Translations under genes and position numbers: made by a program
DNA from: CAHJWO01 sp964245885
Lineage (GTDB): Bacteria; Verrucomicrobiota; Verrucomicrobiia; Chthoniobacterales; SZAS-18
NCBI GenBank assembly: GCA_964245885.1
Contig: CAXTOX010000003.1
Span: 14,372 to 78,371 of the forward strand
Reading direction: 5' to 3'
Length of the DNA: 64,000 bases
Notes under the pieces: generated by a model
The model's database searches: none
What the model saw: only the letters and a program-made list of their open reading frames with translations
Told to the model about the DNA's origin: nothing
Shown here: positions 7,436 through 17,521 of the stretch, in pieces
How positions within the stretch are numbered: the stretch's first letter is position 1
Layout of the letters: each line of letters starts with the position of its first letter

Positions 7436-8506
7436 TCAATCCAATTGCAGCGCGTGCAGCGTCGCTTCGTTGATCAAACCGGTGTCCGCGAGGTGGCGGT
7501 CCTGCTGGAATTTACGGAGGGCTTCCTTGGTGTCGGGGCCATACATGGCATCCACTTTCCCACCGAAGTACCCGCGGCGGATCAGTTCCTGTTGCACTGC
7601 CTCCACCAAGGAATCCGGCCCGTTGTTCGGCACCGTGCCTTGAGCAGCATTCCCCTCGCTCTGCCTTTGTGGACCCACCTGCGGCGCGGGAGCTGGTTGG
7701 TCGTTCGCGTTGGCATTCTGACCCTGGTCCGTGTACTGCGGGGTCACCGTGGCTGCCCCGTTGTCGTAACCGATCGCAGCGTTGGAGATATCCGAGTACG
7801 TGCCGTCCGCGTAATACGGGTAGGCTCCATTGTATCCGCCGTAGTAGCCGAGGTACGGTGCGTAAGACGAACCATAAGCATACGGATAGTCGTAGTACCT
7901 GTACGGGTAATGGTAGCGGCCGTTGCGGTAAACATTCCCTCCGGTGTTGTGGTTATACCCATTCGGGGAAACGCGTCCGGCGAACCGGTTGTTGGTGTAA
8001 GCGTTGGATGAATCAGGCCGGTTCGTGGAACTGCGTGCCGCAGCGTTGTTGTTCGCCGTGTTTACCGCCGTGCCGCTCCAAGCGTTTGCCGAACGGGTCG
8101 GAAGTTGCCCCACGGATTGTGGTGTGCCCGCCGTCGGATAGACGGATCGCGTGCCTTGCGGAGAACCGCTCAATCCACCGGGCCGCGCCAAAGAACGCTG
8201 CGTGGCAACCCCGCCGAACCCACGAGAAGCGTTGTTAGAAAACGAGACACCGGGCCTCGCCCCAGAAACCGCCGGAGCGGAAAGGGAAGCATGACCACCT
8301 CCGGTGGCACCCGTGCCGCCGTGGGAGCCGCCGGGTGCAGCGGCACCGCCGCCCACGGTCCCGGCCGTGGTTCCACCGCTCACACCGCCGGCGCTTCCGG
8401 CCGCACCACCCGGGCCGAACGCCCGTAAATTCCCCACCGACAGAGCAAACGTGATTGCCACGGCCAGGGGAGCAGCCGAGGGCGAAAGTTTTCCTAGAAT
8501 TTTCAT
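7436..8506 (-). CDS. exported Gly/Tyr-rich protein with C-terminal peptidoglycan-binding domain
   Basis: 356 aa from ATG 8506, chosen because a signal peptide starts there (KILGKLSP…AVAITFALSVGNLRAFG); an upstream start adds 10 residues. After the signal comes a Gly/Ala/Ser low-complexity stretch, then an Asn/Tyr-rich segment (about residues 180-240) full of YxY and GYYGGYNG repeats. The last 60 residues form a PG_binding_1 three-helix domain (LVEAVQQELIRRGYFGGKVDAMYGPDTKEALRKFQ). The protein is probably secreted and anchored on peptidoglycan. Divergent from clpB across 121 bp. Partner and purpose of the Tyr-rich region are unknown. Confidence 0.82.
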   Translation of the reverse strand: MKILGKLSPSAAPLAVAITFALSVGNLRAFGPGGAAGSAGGVSGGTTAGTVGGGAAAPGGSHGGTGATGGGHASLSAPAVSGARPGVSFSNNASRGFGGVATQRSLARPGGLSGSPQGTRSVYPTAGTPQSVGQLPTRSANAWSGTAVNTANNNAAARSSTNRPDSSNAYTNNRFAGRVSPNGYNHNTGGNVYRNGRYHYPYRYYDYPYAYGSSYAPYLGYYGGYNGAYPYYADGTYSDISNAAIGYDNGAATVTPQYTDQGQNANANDQPAPAPQVGPQRQSEGNAAQGTVPNNGPDSLVEAVQQELIRRGYFGGKVDAMYGPDTKEALRKFQQDRHLADTGLINEATLHALQLD

Positions 8507-8582
8507 AGGCTTGTCCAAACATACATCAGCGGACAACCCTTTGAAAGATGGTTCCGAAGCGCCGCATTTTTTGCGCGAATGA

Positions 8583-8606
8583 TTGAACCTTTACGCACCT
8601 GAACTG
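8583..8606 (+). repeat. 24-bp imperfect direct repeat upstream of clpB
   Basis: TTGAACCTTTACGCACCTGAACTG differs at 5 of 24 positions from the sequence at 11218-11241 immediately after clpB. The TTGAAC start could be a -35-like element for clpB, 40 bp before its ATG, but no convincing -10 is placed. Confidence 0.4.
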
Positions 8607-8627
8607 TCCGATTTTGATACAGATTTT

Positions 8628-11213
<2,586 letters not shown>

Positions 11214-11217
11214 TTCC

Positions 11218-11241
11218 TTGAACCTGTACGCAAGGGGACTG
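11218..11241 (+). repeat. 24-bp imperfect direct repeat downstream of clpB
   Basis: TTGAACCTGTACGCAAGGGGACTG, 19 of 24 identical to 8583-8606. Its last base is the first base of the GTG start of the next gene. Confidence 0.4.
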
Positions 11242-12662
11242 TGAAATCACAGCCTCCTTTTTGCGTCCTCTCCCTCGTGGCGGCGTTGTTCTTACCGGCC
11301 GTTCTCCGCGCCGAACCCTCCGCGCCGCCGACCTACGAGCAGGTGCGGCAGATCCTGCAAGAACGCATCGAGAAGGACAAACGCGGCGTGGCCATCGTCG
11401 TCGGATTGATCGACGCAAAGGGCAGCCGCGTGGTGGCGTTCGGCAACAGGATCAAAGACGGCGGGGTGCCCGTCGACGGAAAAACGATCTTCGAGGTCGG
11501 TTCCGTCACCAAGGTTTTCACCTCTCTCCTGCTGGCCGACATGGTGGCGAGGGGCGAGGTCAAGCTGGATGATCCCGTCGCCAAGTACCTGCCAAAAGAC
11601 GTGAAAGTCCCCACGCGGGGCGGCAGAGAAATTACTCTGCTCGACCTGGCCACCCATCGTTCCGGCCTGCCGTCGGTGCCGGATAATCTTCCTTCCAAGG
11701 ACGACGCTGACCCGTGGGCGGACTACACGACGGCGCAGTTGTACGAGTTTCTTTCCGGGTACGAGTTGAAGCGTGAGATCGGCAGCCAGTTTGAATATTC
11801 CAACCTCGGCGTCGGCCTGCTCGGCAACGCTCTGGCCCGGCGGGAAACAAAGGCGTCGGAAAGCACAGGCCCCGACGCGGATTACGCGCTGAACGTCTTC
11901 GACTGGATTTTGCAGCCTCTCGGCATGGCGGACACCGGGATCAATCCGCCAGAAGCAATGCACGAACGCTTGGCGACCCCTTACGGCCGGGATCTCCGCG
12001 CGGTGAAGCCGTGGCACCTCCCGGCGCTCGCCGGCGCGGGGTCACTCCGTTCGGACGTGGATGACCTGCTCAAATTTGTGTCGGCCGAACTCGGCCTGAC
12101 CAAAACGCCGCTCGCCGCCGCGATGCAGGAAACCCAGAAGGCGCGCAACAAAACGGACGAGGAAGTCATGGAAATCGGCCTCGGCTGGCTCATCATGAAG
12201 CGTTACGACCCTCCGGTGTATTGGCACAACGGCGGGACCGGCGGATTTCGTAGCTTCGTCGGGTTTTGCCCCGCGAAGAAAATAGGCGTCGTGGTGTTGT
12301 CCAATTCCGCCTTCGGGGTGGATGACATCGGCTTCCATTTGCTCGACGACCGTTTTGAACTCAAGCCGCCGCTGAAGGAACGCACCGCCATCCAGCTCAA
12401 GCCCGAGACCGCCGACCAGTACCTGGGCAAATACGAGGTGATCCCGCAGTTCGCGCTCACCTTTAGCCGCGAGGGTGACCGCTATTTCATCGACGCCACC
12501 GACAATCCCAGGGACGAGGTGTTCCCCGAAACGGAGAACCAGTTTTTCTCTAAGTCCTTCGACGGGCAGATCGAGTTCGTGAAGGATGCCGACGGCAGAT
12601 ACAGTTCGCTGATCCTGCACCAAGGCGGCCTGCCCGACCAGTCGGCCAAACGGTTGCCGTGA
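11241..12662 (+). CDS. exported serine hydrolase, class C beta-lactamase/PBP4* family
   Basis: 473 aa from GTG 11241, 27 bp after clpB. N-terminal signal peptide (…LSLVAALFLPAVLRAEP). The fold signatures of class C beta-lactamase-like hydrolases are present: Ser88-x-x-Lys91 in EVGSVTK, the Tyr-x-Asn of FEYSNLGVG, and HNGGTGGF in place of the KTG box. The C-terminal 100 residues (from about 375) look like the lipocalin-like extension (DQYLGKYEVIPQFALTFSREGDRYFIDAT) common in this family. Periplasmic esterase or peptidase activity is more likely than true beta-lactamase; substrate unknown. Confidence 0.88.
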   Translation: MKSQPPFCVLSLVAALFLPAVLRAEPSAPPTYEQVRQILQERIEKDKRGVAIVVGLIDAKGSRVVAFGNRIKDGGVPVDGKTIFEVGSVTKVFTSLLLADMVARGEVKLDDPVAKYLPKDVKVPTRGGREITLLDLATHRSGLPSVPDNLPSKDDADPWADYTTAQLYEFLSGYELKREIGSQFEYSNLGVGLLGNALARRETKASESTGPDADYALNVFDWILQPLGMADTGINPPEAMHERLATPYGRDLRAVKPWHLPALAGAGSLRSDVDDLLKFVSAELGLTKTPLAAAMQETQKARNKTDEEVMEIGLGWLIMKRYDPPVYWHNGGTGGFRSFVGFCPAKKIGVVVLSNSAFGVDDIGFHLLDDRFELKPPLKERTAIQLKPETADQYLGKYEVIPQFALTFSREGDRYFIDATDNPRDEVFPETENQFFSKSFDGQIEFVKDADGRYSSLILHQGGLPDQSAKRLP

Positions 12663-12810
12663 GGTCGTTCCCGGTCTAATGTGGGTCGGCCGTGCCATCG
12701 TGTGGAGTGTGGTGCTGGCGTTCGTGGCGGGGGTGACGGAAGCCGTCCGCCGCCAAGAGCGGCGGAAACGCCGGTGATGGGCGTTCCTGCGGTAGTTTCA
12801 CGCCCGGAAA

Positions 12811-12923
12811 ATGCCTCTCGCAAAGGACGCAAAGGAAGAGAAGGCATCGAGAAAATAACCTGCCTTCCGCTTCCTTTCCCACCTTCTGGCCTTTGCGTCC
12901 TTCGCGTCCTTTGCGAGAAGCAT
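12811..12923. repeat. family B palindromic repeat, copy B1
   Basis: Inverted arms ATGCCTCTCGCAAAGGACGC (12811-12830) and GCGTCCTTTGCGAGAAGCAT (12904-12923) around a divergent loop. Each arm contains tandem CAAAGGACG units. It translates as the spurious 'AKDAK' or 'LCVLRVLCE' peptides. It lies between convergent genes; 12663-12810 shows nothing else. Confidence 0.75.
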
Positions 12924-12930
12924 TCCTCTA

Positions 12931-13833
12931 TCAAACGAACGGAGACCGCAGCGTGATGAACGCCACCTCCGGCGGACAGCGAAACCGCACCGGCAGACCG
13001 ATGGTCCCGATCCCCGTGGTCACGAACACCCGCGCCGCCGGTCCGCGCACCAACCCGGAACGGTACTTCTGTCCGTAGCGTGACGGCAGCACGGACGCGC
13101 CGACCAGCGGCAGCACGACCTGCCCGCCGTGCGTGTGCCCGCTCAGCACGAGGTCCACGCGCGGGTCGCGGATGAGTTCGACGTAGTCCGGGTTGTGCGT
13201 GAGCAGCAGACACGGCTCGTTCTCACGCAAGTCGCCGAGTGCAGGCGCGATTCTTGGCCGGCCGGTCCGGCAGTCGTCCACGCCGGCGATGCGCAACCGC
13301 GCGCCGCCGGGGCGTTCCAGCCAGACGCCGGTGTTCGTCAGGTCGGTGAATCCGGCGTCTGCCAACGCCTGGCGCGTGAGGCCGGGGTCCGTGCGGTGAT
13401 CATGGTTGCCCAGCACGGCGAACCGGCCCAACGGTGCGCGCAAATCCGCGAGCACGCTGACCCCCGGCGCGATGTAGCGGCGATGGTCCACGCCGAAATG
13501 CACGAACATCTTGCGCCGCCGCTGCACGTAGTCCCCGCCGAGCGCGACGATGTCCGGCCGCAGGGCGTTGGTCATGCGCACGACCTCCGCCAGGTACTCC
13601 AGCGGAACGAACGGCCCGTGGTGCGTGTCCGACAGGAACGCCACCGTCAACCCGTCGAACGCGGCGGGCAGATGGCGCAAGCCTGTTTCCAGCCGGGTGA
13701 CCTGTGGGCGTTTGGCTTCCCACGTCGCGTACGCCGCGCCACTTGCGCCAACTAGGAGCGCGGCCGGCGTGAGCCGCTTGGCGAGCAGGGTGAGGAATTG
13801 CCGTCGGTCGAACATGCGCGGCGTCGCCGTCAT
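12931..13833 (-). CDS. Tat-exported metallophosphoesterase (YaeI/YkuE type)
   Basis: 300 aa. The N-terminus has a twin-arginine signal, DRRQFLTLLAKRL followed by a hydrophobic stretch ending in Ala. Calcineurin-like metal-binding motifs appear in order: FLSDTHHG (DxH), VALGGDYVQ (GD), VLGNHDHR (GNHD), LLLTHNPD (H) and LSGHTHGGQV (GHTHGGQ). Members of this subgroup hydrolyse phosphodiesters or UDP-sugar lipids at the membrane face. ATG 13833 overlaps the upstream membrane-protein stop by 4 bp; a second ATG at 13815 would also keep the Tat motif. Last gene of a three-gene operon with two related membrane proteins. Confidence 0.9.
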   Translation of the reverse strand: MTATPRMFDRRQFLTLLAKRLTPAALLVGASGAAYATWEAKRPQVTRLETGLRHLPAAFDGLTVAFLSDTHHGPFVPLEYLAEVVRMTNALRPDIVALGGDYVQRRRKMFVHFGVDHRRYIAPGVSVLADLRAPLGRFAVLGNHDHRTDPGLTRQALADAGFTDLTNTGVWLERPGGARLRIAGVDDCRTGRPRIAPALGDLRENEPCLLLTHNPDYVELIRDPRVDLVLSGHTHGGQVVLPLVGASVLPSRYGQKYRSGLVRGPAARVFVTTGIGTIGLPVRFRCPPEVAFITLRSPFV

Positions 13834-14558
13834 TCCGTCCCGGCCTCGCCGCTGAGGTTTTTGCCCCAATGCGCCAAAAAGAAAAGCTTCTTCGTGGGCA
13901 GGAACGTGTCGCTGCGGCCGACGATGGGCCGCAACGCGGTGGTCATCTGCAAGCAAACCAGCAGGAACACCACGAACCACAACTTCAGATAACTCTTGCT
14001 CGCAGCCGGGTTGATAAAATCGAGCATCGCCCAGAGCAACCGCAACGCGAAGACCGCACCGACCGTCCAGAACACGAGGTGCAGTCCACCGATGAGCGCC
14101 AGCGACTCCGTGGACTGCGAGAACACCCACGCCACGGGCGCGAAGCCGATGAGCAGCAGGGCGTTCAGGCACAGCACGGCGACCAGCGTGCCGCACAGCG
14201 GAGCCAGCCGCAGGTCCGCGCCGCCCAGGCACGCGAAGATGTACAGGCTCGGCAGGCAGATGAGCGCGCTGACGACCGTGCCGAGCACGATCTTGGTCGG
14301 GGCGGCCCACCATTGTTCGTGGCCCACGAAGCTGCCCACCGCCAGACCGTAGAGCGTGAGGCAAACCAGCGTGACGGCCGCCAGCACGGCGACGATCCGC
14401 CCGCGCGGCGCGTGGTGGAGTTGGTAGATCAATTGGCCGGGGCGTTTGAGGAGTGCATCGAGCGCCGCCCCCGGACGGTGACTGTCGGGCATCGGCGCGA
14501 AGGCGAAGCCATCGGTCGAAGTGCGGTAGGTGGGAGTAGGTTCGGTGGATTCAGGCAT
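13830..14558 (-). CDS. five-TM membrane protein, paralogue of the upstream gene
   Basis: 242 aa from ATG 14558, 25 bp after the previous gene. The first 45 residues are cytoplasmic-looking and polar; five hydrophobic helices follow. It shares spaced features with the neighbouring 14584-15321 product: LYGLAVG before TM2, a TKIVLG entry into TM2, and QMTTALRPIVG at the end of TM5 (neighbour: LYGCTLG, TAIKFPL, QLAWVLRPFVG). I do not recognise a named family. Coupling to the metallophosphoesterase by an ATGA overlap suggests a joint envelope function. Confidence 0.75.
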   Translation of the reverse strand: MPESTEPTPTYRTSTDGFAFAPMPDSHRPGAALDALLKRPGQLIYQLHHAPRGRIVAVLAAVTLVCLTLYGLAVGSFVGHEQWWAAPTKIVLGTVVSALICLPSLYIFACLGGADLRLAPLCGTLVAVLCLNALLLIGFAPVAWVFSQSTESLALIGGLHLVFWTVGAVFALRLLWAMLDFINPAASKSYLKLWFVVFLLVCLQMTTALRPIVGRSDTFLPTKKLFFLAHWGKNLSGEAGTE

Positions 14559-14583
14559 GGTAGTGTGGTGTGTGGGTGATGGT

Positions 14584-15321
14584 TTAGCGGAGGAGGTGTT
14601 TGGCGGCGTGGGCAACCGCCTCGAAAAAGTTGCCGCGCAACGGGTCGGCGCGCAGGAACTGCACCGGCAGCGCCGGGCTGCCGACGAAGGGGCGCAGTAC
14701 CCAGGCGAGCTGGCTGCCGAGGAGCAGGTTGCCCGTGAGCCACGCAAACAAAATCGCCCGCGCCGACGAGGGGCGACCGGCGAGCCGTTCCAGCAGGCTC
14801 AACAAACGGCGGTTCGCCACGACGCCCGCGAAAGCGATGGCCACCACGTGCGCTGTCAACAGGATGCTGTGGCTCGTGGGCTGGTGCGCATTGAGCGGCG
14901 GGGTGTTGTAGAGCAGAAACAACATCACCGGGCTGAACGCACCCAGGATCAGCGCCGTCAGGGTGAAGCTCATCAGGATGGTGAGCATGCTCTGGCGCAG
15001 GGAGATGCGCAGACCGAGCAGGGGAGCAAGCAGGCCGTTGAGCAGCGCGTTGCCGCCGCATGTCAGGAACACGAGCAGCGGGAATTTGATCGCGGTGTAG
15101 AGAGACTGGAGCGGTCCACGCCACCAGCCCAGCGTGCACCCGTAGAGGCCGTCGCCGAGCACGATCATCGCCGCGCAGAGCAGCAGCCACCCGGAACCGG
15201 GTTCATCGACGCAGGCAGCGAGGCGCGCGGTGTCGCCGGTCAGCAGGGCCTTGAGGTGCTGGCCAGCCAATGTCAGGCGCGAGCGGGCGGATGTTGTTCG
15301 CAGTTCAGAGAAGATGCGCAT
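14584..15321 (-). CDS. five-TM membrane protein with C-terminal LRPFVG motif
   Basis: 245 aa with about 45 polar N-terminal residues, then five membrane helices, the last ending GSQLAWVLRPFVGSPALPVQF. The soluble tail DPLRGNFFEAVAHAAKHLL may be amphipathic. First gene of the operon with a paralogous membrane protein and a Tat-exported metallophosphoesterase. Function not recognised. The LRPxVG motif shared by both membrane proteins argues for a heteromeric complex that arose by duplication. Confidence 0.78.
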   Translation of the reverse strand: MRIFSELRTTSARSRLTLAGQHLKALLTGDTARLAACVDEPGSGWLLLCAAMIVLGDGLYGCTLGWWRGPLQSLYTAIKFPLLVFLTCGGNALLNGLLAPLLGLRISLRQSMLTILMSFTLTALILGAFSPVMLFLLYNTPPLNAHQPTSHSILLTAHVVAIAFAGVVANRRLLSLLERLAGRPSSARAILFAWLTGNLLLGSQLAWVLRPFVGSPALPVQFLRADPLRGNFFEAVAHAAKHLLR

Positions 15322-15357
15322 GGGAACGTTCTGGTCAGGCCGCGCAGCGGCCGGTCG

Positions 15358-16332
15358 TTACAAGGTAGGGTTGCCTCTCCGAGGCAATCCTAAATTTTCC
15401 GGAGGCGACGCCGGCCCGCAGGTACAGTCATCCAACCCAAAATTAGGATTGCCTCGGAGAGGCAACCCTACCTTGGTGGAAGCCGCTGACGCGGCGATCT
15501 CCTCCAGCCGCGCGTGTACGGCACGAACCGTCTCCGGCAGCGTGGAAGTCCCGGCGGTCAACCCGACTACCTCCGCGCCGTCGAGCCACGCGGGATCGAG
15601 TTCGTCGGGACGTTCGATCTGGTGTGTGCGCCGGCCGGCCGCCTCGGCGGCGAGGACGAGTTGCCGGGTGTTGTTGCTGCCGCGTCCGCCCACGACGATC
15701 ACGACTTCCGCCTCGGCCAACAGTTTCTTCAACGCCTCCTGGCGATCCTTCGTCGGCTGGCAAACCGTGTCGCGAAAACACACTTCCGTCCCGGGCCGCG
15801 CCGCCCGCAACGCGTCCACGAGCGCGCGCACCCTGGCGGCCGGCTGCGTGGTTTGTGCAATGACCCCGTAGCGGGTCTGCCACGGCACGGCGGCGATGTC
15901 TTGCTCGGTTTCCACGACCGCCGCGCCGGGGAAATCACCCGTCAACCCGCGCACCTCCGCATGGTCGGCGCGTCCGATGACGACGGGAAAATACCCGGCC
16001 GCCACGAGCGCGGCGAGTTGCGCGTGGGCGCGGCGCACGAGCGGGCAGGTGGTGTCGTGAACCTGGAAGCCGGCGGTCTTCCACGCTTGGCGGCGTTCGT
16101 CGGAAGCGCCGTGCGCCGTGACCAGCACGCGCGCGGACGGTGACGCGCTGTTGAGGCGAGCGAGGTCGCCTTGGTTCGCGCCGTGCGCACGCAAGCGTTC
16201 CAGGGCAAGGGGATTGTGGACGAGTTCGCCGAGCACGGTCAGCGGCCCGGCGGCGGCGAGGGTTTCCGCCTGCCGCAGGGCGTCCCGCACGCCGAAGCAG
16301 AGGCCGTAATGTTCCGCGAGGATGATGCGCAT
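15358..16332 (-). CDS. ispH: 4-hydroxy-3-methylbut-2-enyl diphosphate reductase with repeat-derived C-terminus
   Basis: 324 aa. Last enzyme of the MEP isoprenoid pathway, reducing HMBPP to IPP and DMAPP with a [4Fe-4S] cluster. Cluster cysteines are Cys12 (GLCFGV), Cys96 (DTTCPLV) and Cys191 (DTVCQPTKDRQ). Substrate-binding histidines are His39, His74 and His124; GRGSNNT and GLTAGTSTLPETV are also family motifs. Residues from about 286 (TKVGLPLRGNPNFG…) to the stop are translated family C palindrome, not IspH. A 17-bp palindrome matching the neighbouring regulator's site lies 14 bp upstream of the ATG. Confidence 0.94.
   Translation of the reverse strand: MRIILAEHYGLCFGVRDALRQAETLAAAGPLTVLGELVHNPLALERLRAHGANQGDLARLNSASPSARVLVTAHGASDERRQAWKTAGFQVHDTTCPLVRRAHAQLAALVAAGYFPVVIGRADHAEVRGLTGDFPGAAVVETEQDIAAVPWQTRYGVIAQTTQPAARVRALVDALRAARPGTEVCFRDTVCQPTKDRQEALKKLLAEAEVVIVVGGRGSNNTRQLVLAAEAAGRRTHQIERPDELDPAWLDGAEVVGLTAGTSTLPETVRAVHARLEEIAASAASTKVGLPLRGNPNFGLDDCTCGPASPPENLGLPRRGNPTL
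15362..15474. repeat. family C palindromic element, copy C1, inside the 3' end of ispH
   Basis: Arms of 36-37 bp at 15362-15398 and 15439-15474 are exact reverse complements except for one extra A. Each arm itself folds (TTGCCTC-TCC-GAGGCAA). The loop is 40 bp. The whole element is in the ispH reading frame and supplies its last 38 or so codons. Confidence 0.85.
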
Positions 16333-16346
16333 GTTGAGTAGTATTA

Positions 16347-16363
16347 ACTTTGTGTGGCAAAGT
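16347..16363. promoter_or_regulatory. ACTTTG-N5-CAAAGT operator-like palindrome upstream of ispH
   Basis: ACTTTGTGTGGCAAAGT, 14 bp upstream of the ispH ATG and downstream of the winged-helix gene. The same palindrome with a different 5-bp centre occurs at 17385-17401 in front of the regulator operon. Confidence 0.6.
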
Positions 16364-16380
16364 GAATGGGCAAAAGAAGG

Positions 16381-16680
16381 TTAGCCCTGGCCGGTCTTGA
16401 CGATTTCTTCGAGGAACCGGAGGTAAGTGTGGTACGCCGTGCGGCCCTTGTCGGTGAGGGCGTAGCTGGTTTGCAGGCGGTCGAGAATTTCTTTCGTCTG
16501 CGCGACGTACCCGGCCGCGTGCAACGTGCGCAGGTGGCTGACGAGGTTGCCGTCGCTCATCTTCAGCTCATGTTTCAGGTCTGCGAAGGGCCAGCGCATC
16601 CGGGTGGCCAGGAGCGTCATGATGGCCAGGCGTCCGCGTTCGTGGATGACGCGGTCGATGCGGTCGAAGTCGAGTTTCAT
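16381..16680 (-). CDS. winged-helix transcriptional regulator (HTH_34 type)
   Basis: 99 aa single-domain winged helix: RGRLAIMTLLATRMRWPFADLKHELKMSDGNLVSHLRTLHAAGYV is helix-turn-helix, and LDRLQTSYALTDKGRTAY is the wing. No sensor domain. ATG overlaps the stop of the upstream membrane protein by 4 bp. Regulators of this type usually control the adjacent membrane-protein operon; palindromes at 17385-17401 and 16347-16363 are its probable sites, which would bring ispH under the same control. An alternative reading in-frame upstream is a shadow of the membrane protein. Confidence 0.88.
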   Translation of the reverse strand: MKLDFDRIDRVIHERGRLAIMTLLATRMRWPFADLKHELKMSDGNLVSHLRTLHAAGYVAQTKEILDRLQTSYALTDKGRTAYHTYLRFLEEIVKTGQG

Positions 16681-17375
16681 GGCACGGGCGGGAAGTTCTC
16701 CGTGACGAGCGGCCGGCGTTCGGCGGCGTCGAGTTCCACGGCGCGGCGCGGCCACGTGCAGGCGGCGTAGACGAGGTGGTACAGCCCGAACGTCGCCCCC
16801 ATGATGGTCGCCGGATAGAACCGCGTCGGGGTGGGCAGGTCGAAGTCGGGTTCGACCGACTGGAACATGAAATAAACGAATGCCCCCAGACCGGTGAACA
16901 GAAACGCCCAGCCCAGCACGACGATGGAGCGCGGCGCGAAGCTCATCGTCGCCAGCAGTCCGAGGCCGTAGAAGATTACCCACATCAGTGTCGGCAGCAG
17001 AGCGATGCCGGTGGTGATGGTCAGGACGCCGCTCATGGCGATCCCCGCGAAGAATGCCGGCACCACGGAGCGCACGGCGAGCCGGAACCCGGCGGAGACC
17101 AGCGGTTCGCCGCGCCCGTGCGCGCCGCGCCAGATGAACAGCGTGTTGGCGGCGAGCGTCAGGAAAAGCACGAGCAGCCAGGCTTCGTAGAACACGCGGG
17201 CGTCCACGTTGCGCGCACCGTCCCCGGCCTGCCAGACGAGCATCGCGGCGGCGAGACCGACCGAGAGCATCCCGCCGACGAGCGCCGTGGGCGCAGAAAT
17301 CGCCCGGTAGATCGTCGCGCGTTCCATGAGCAGGCGAATGGCGCGCAGATGCTCCTCGGCTTCAAAGTCGTGCAT
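16677..17375 (-). CDS. membrane protein co-transcribed with winged-helix regulator
   Basis: 232 aa with six hydrophobic segments: about 28-48, 64-82, 96-118, 120-140, 146-168 and 188-206. The cytoplasmic start is MHDFEAEEHLRAIRLLMERATIYRAIS. No enzymatic motif is visible. Such proteins commonly sit next to HTH_34 regulators in Acidobacteria, Verrucomicrobia and Planctomycetes; function unknown. Promoter region contains the ACTTTG-N5-CAAAGT palindrome 10 bp before its ATG, so negative autoregulation by its partner is plausible. Confidence 0.8.
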   Translation of the reverse strand: MHDFEAEEHLRAIRLLMERATIYRAISAPTALVGGMLSVGLAAAMLVWQAGDGARNVDARVFYEAWLLVLFLTLAANTLFIWRGAHGRGEPLVSAGFRLAVRSVVPAFFAGIAMSGVLTITTGIALLPTLMWVIFYGLGLLATMSFAPRSIVVLGWAFLFTGLGAFVYFMFQSVEPDFDLPTPTRFYPATIMGATFGLYHLVYAACTWPRRAVELDAAERRPLVTENFPPVP

Positions 17376-17384
17376 ACCGAAACG

Positions 17385-17401
17385 ACTTTGCGCTGCAAAG
17401 T
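17385..17401. promoter_or_regulatory. ACTTTG-N5-CAAAGT operator-like palindrome upstream of the regulator operon
   Basis: ACTTTGCGCTGCAAAGT, 10 bp upstream of the membrane-protein ATG at 17375. Extra half-sites CAAAGT (17363-17368) and ACTTTG (17445-17450) flank it. Same symmetry and spacing as the site before ispH. Confidence 0.6.
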
Positions 17402-17521
17402 ATCGAGCCGCAAGGGATTTTTTCGGAGGTTTGGAAGCGCGCGCACTTTGGCATTTACGCGCGGAAGATTGCCGCGTTACTCTGTTCGGACTTCACAGTT
17501 CGATCTATCCACTTGTAAACC

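Noticed and set aside
8507..8627. CIRCE or classical heat-shock promoter before clpB
   Set aside because: No TTAGCACTC-N9-GAGTGCTAA palindrome; a sigma-32-like -35 is possible but no convincing -10 at the right distance.
12811..12923. Possible CRISPR array, because of repeated short units in families A, B, D
   Set aside because: No regular repeat-spacer periodicity, units are imperfect and inverted, and no cas gene is present.
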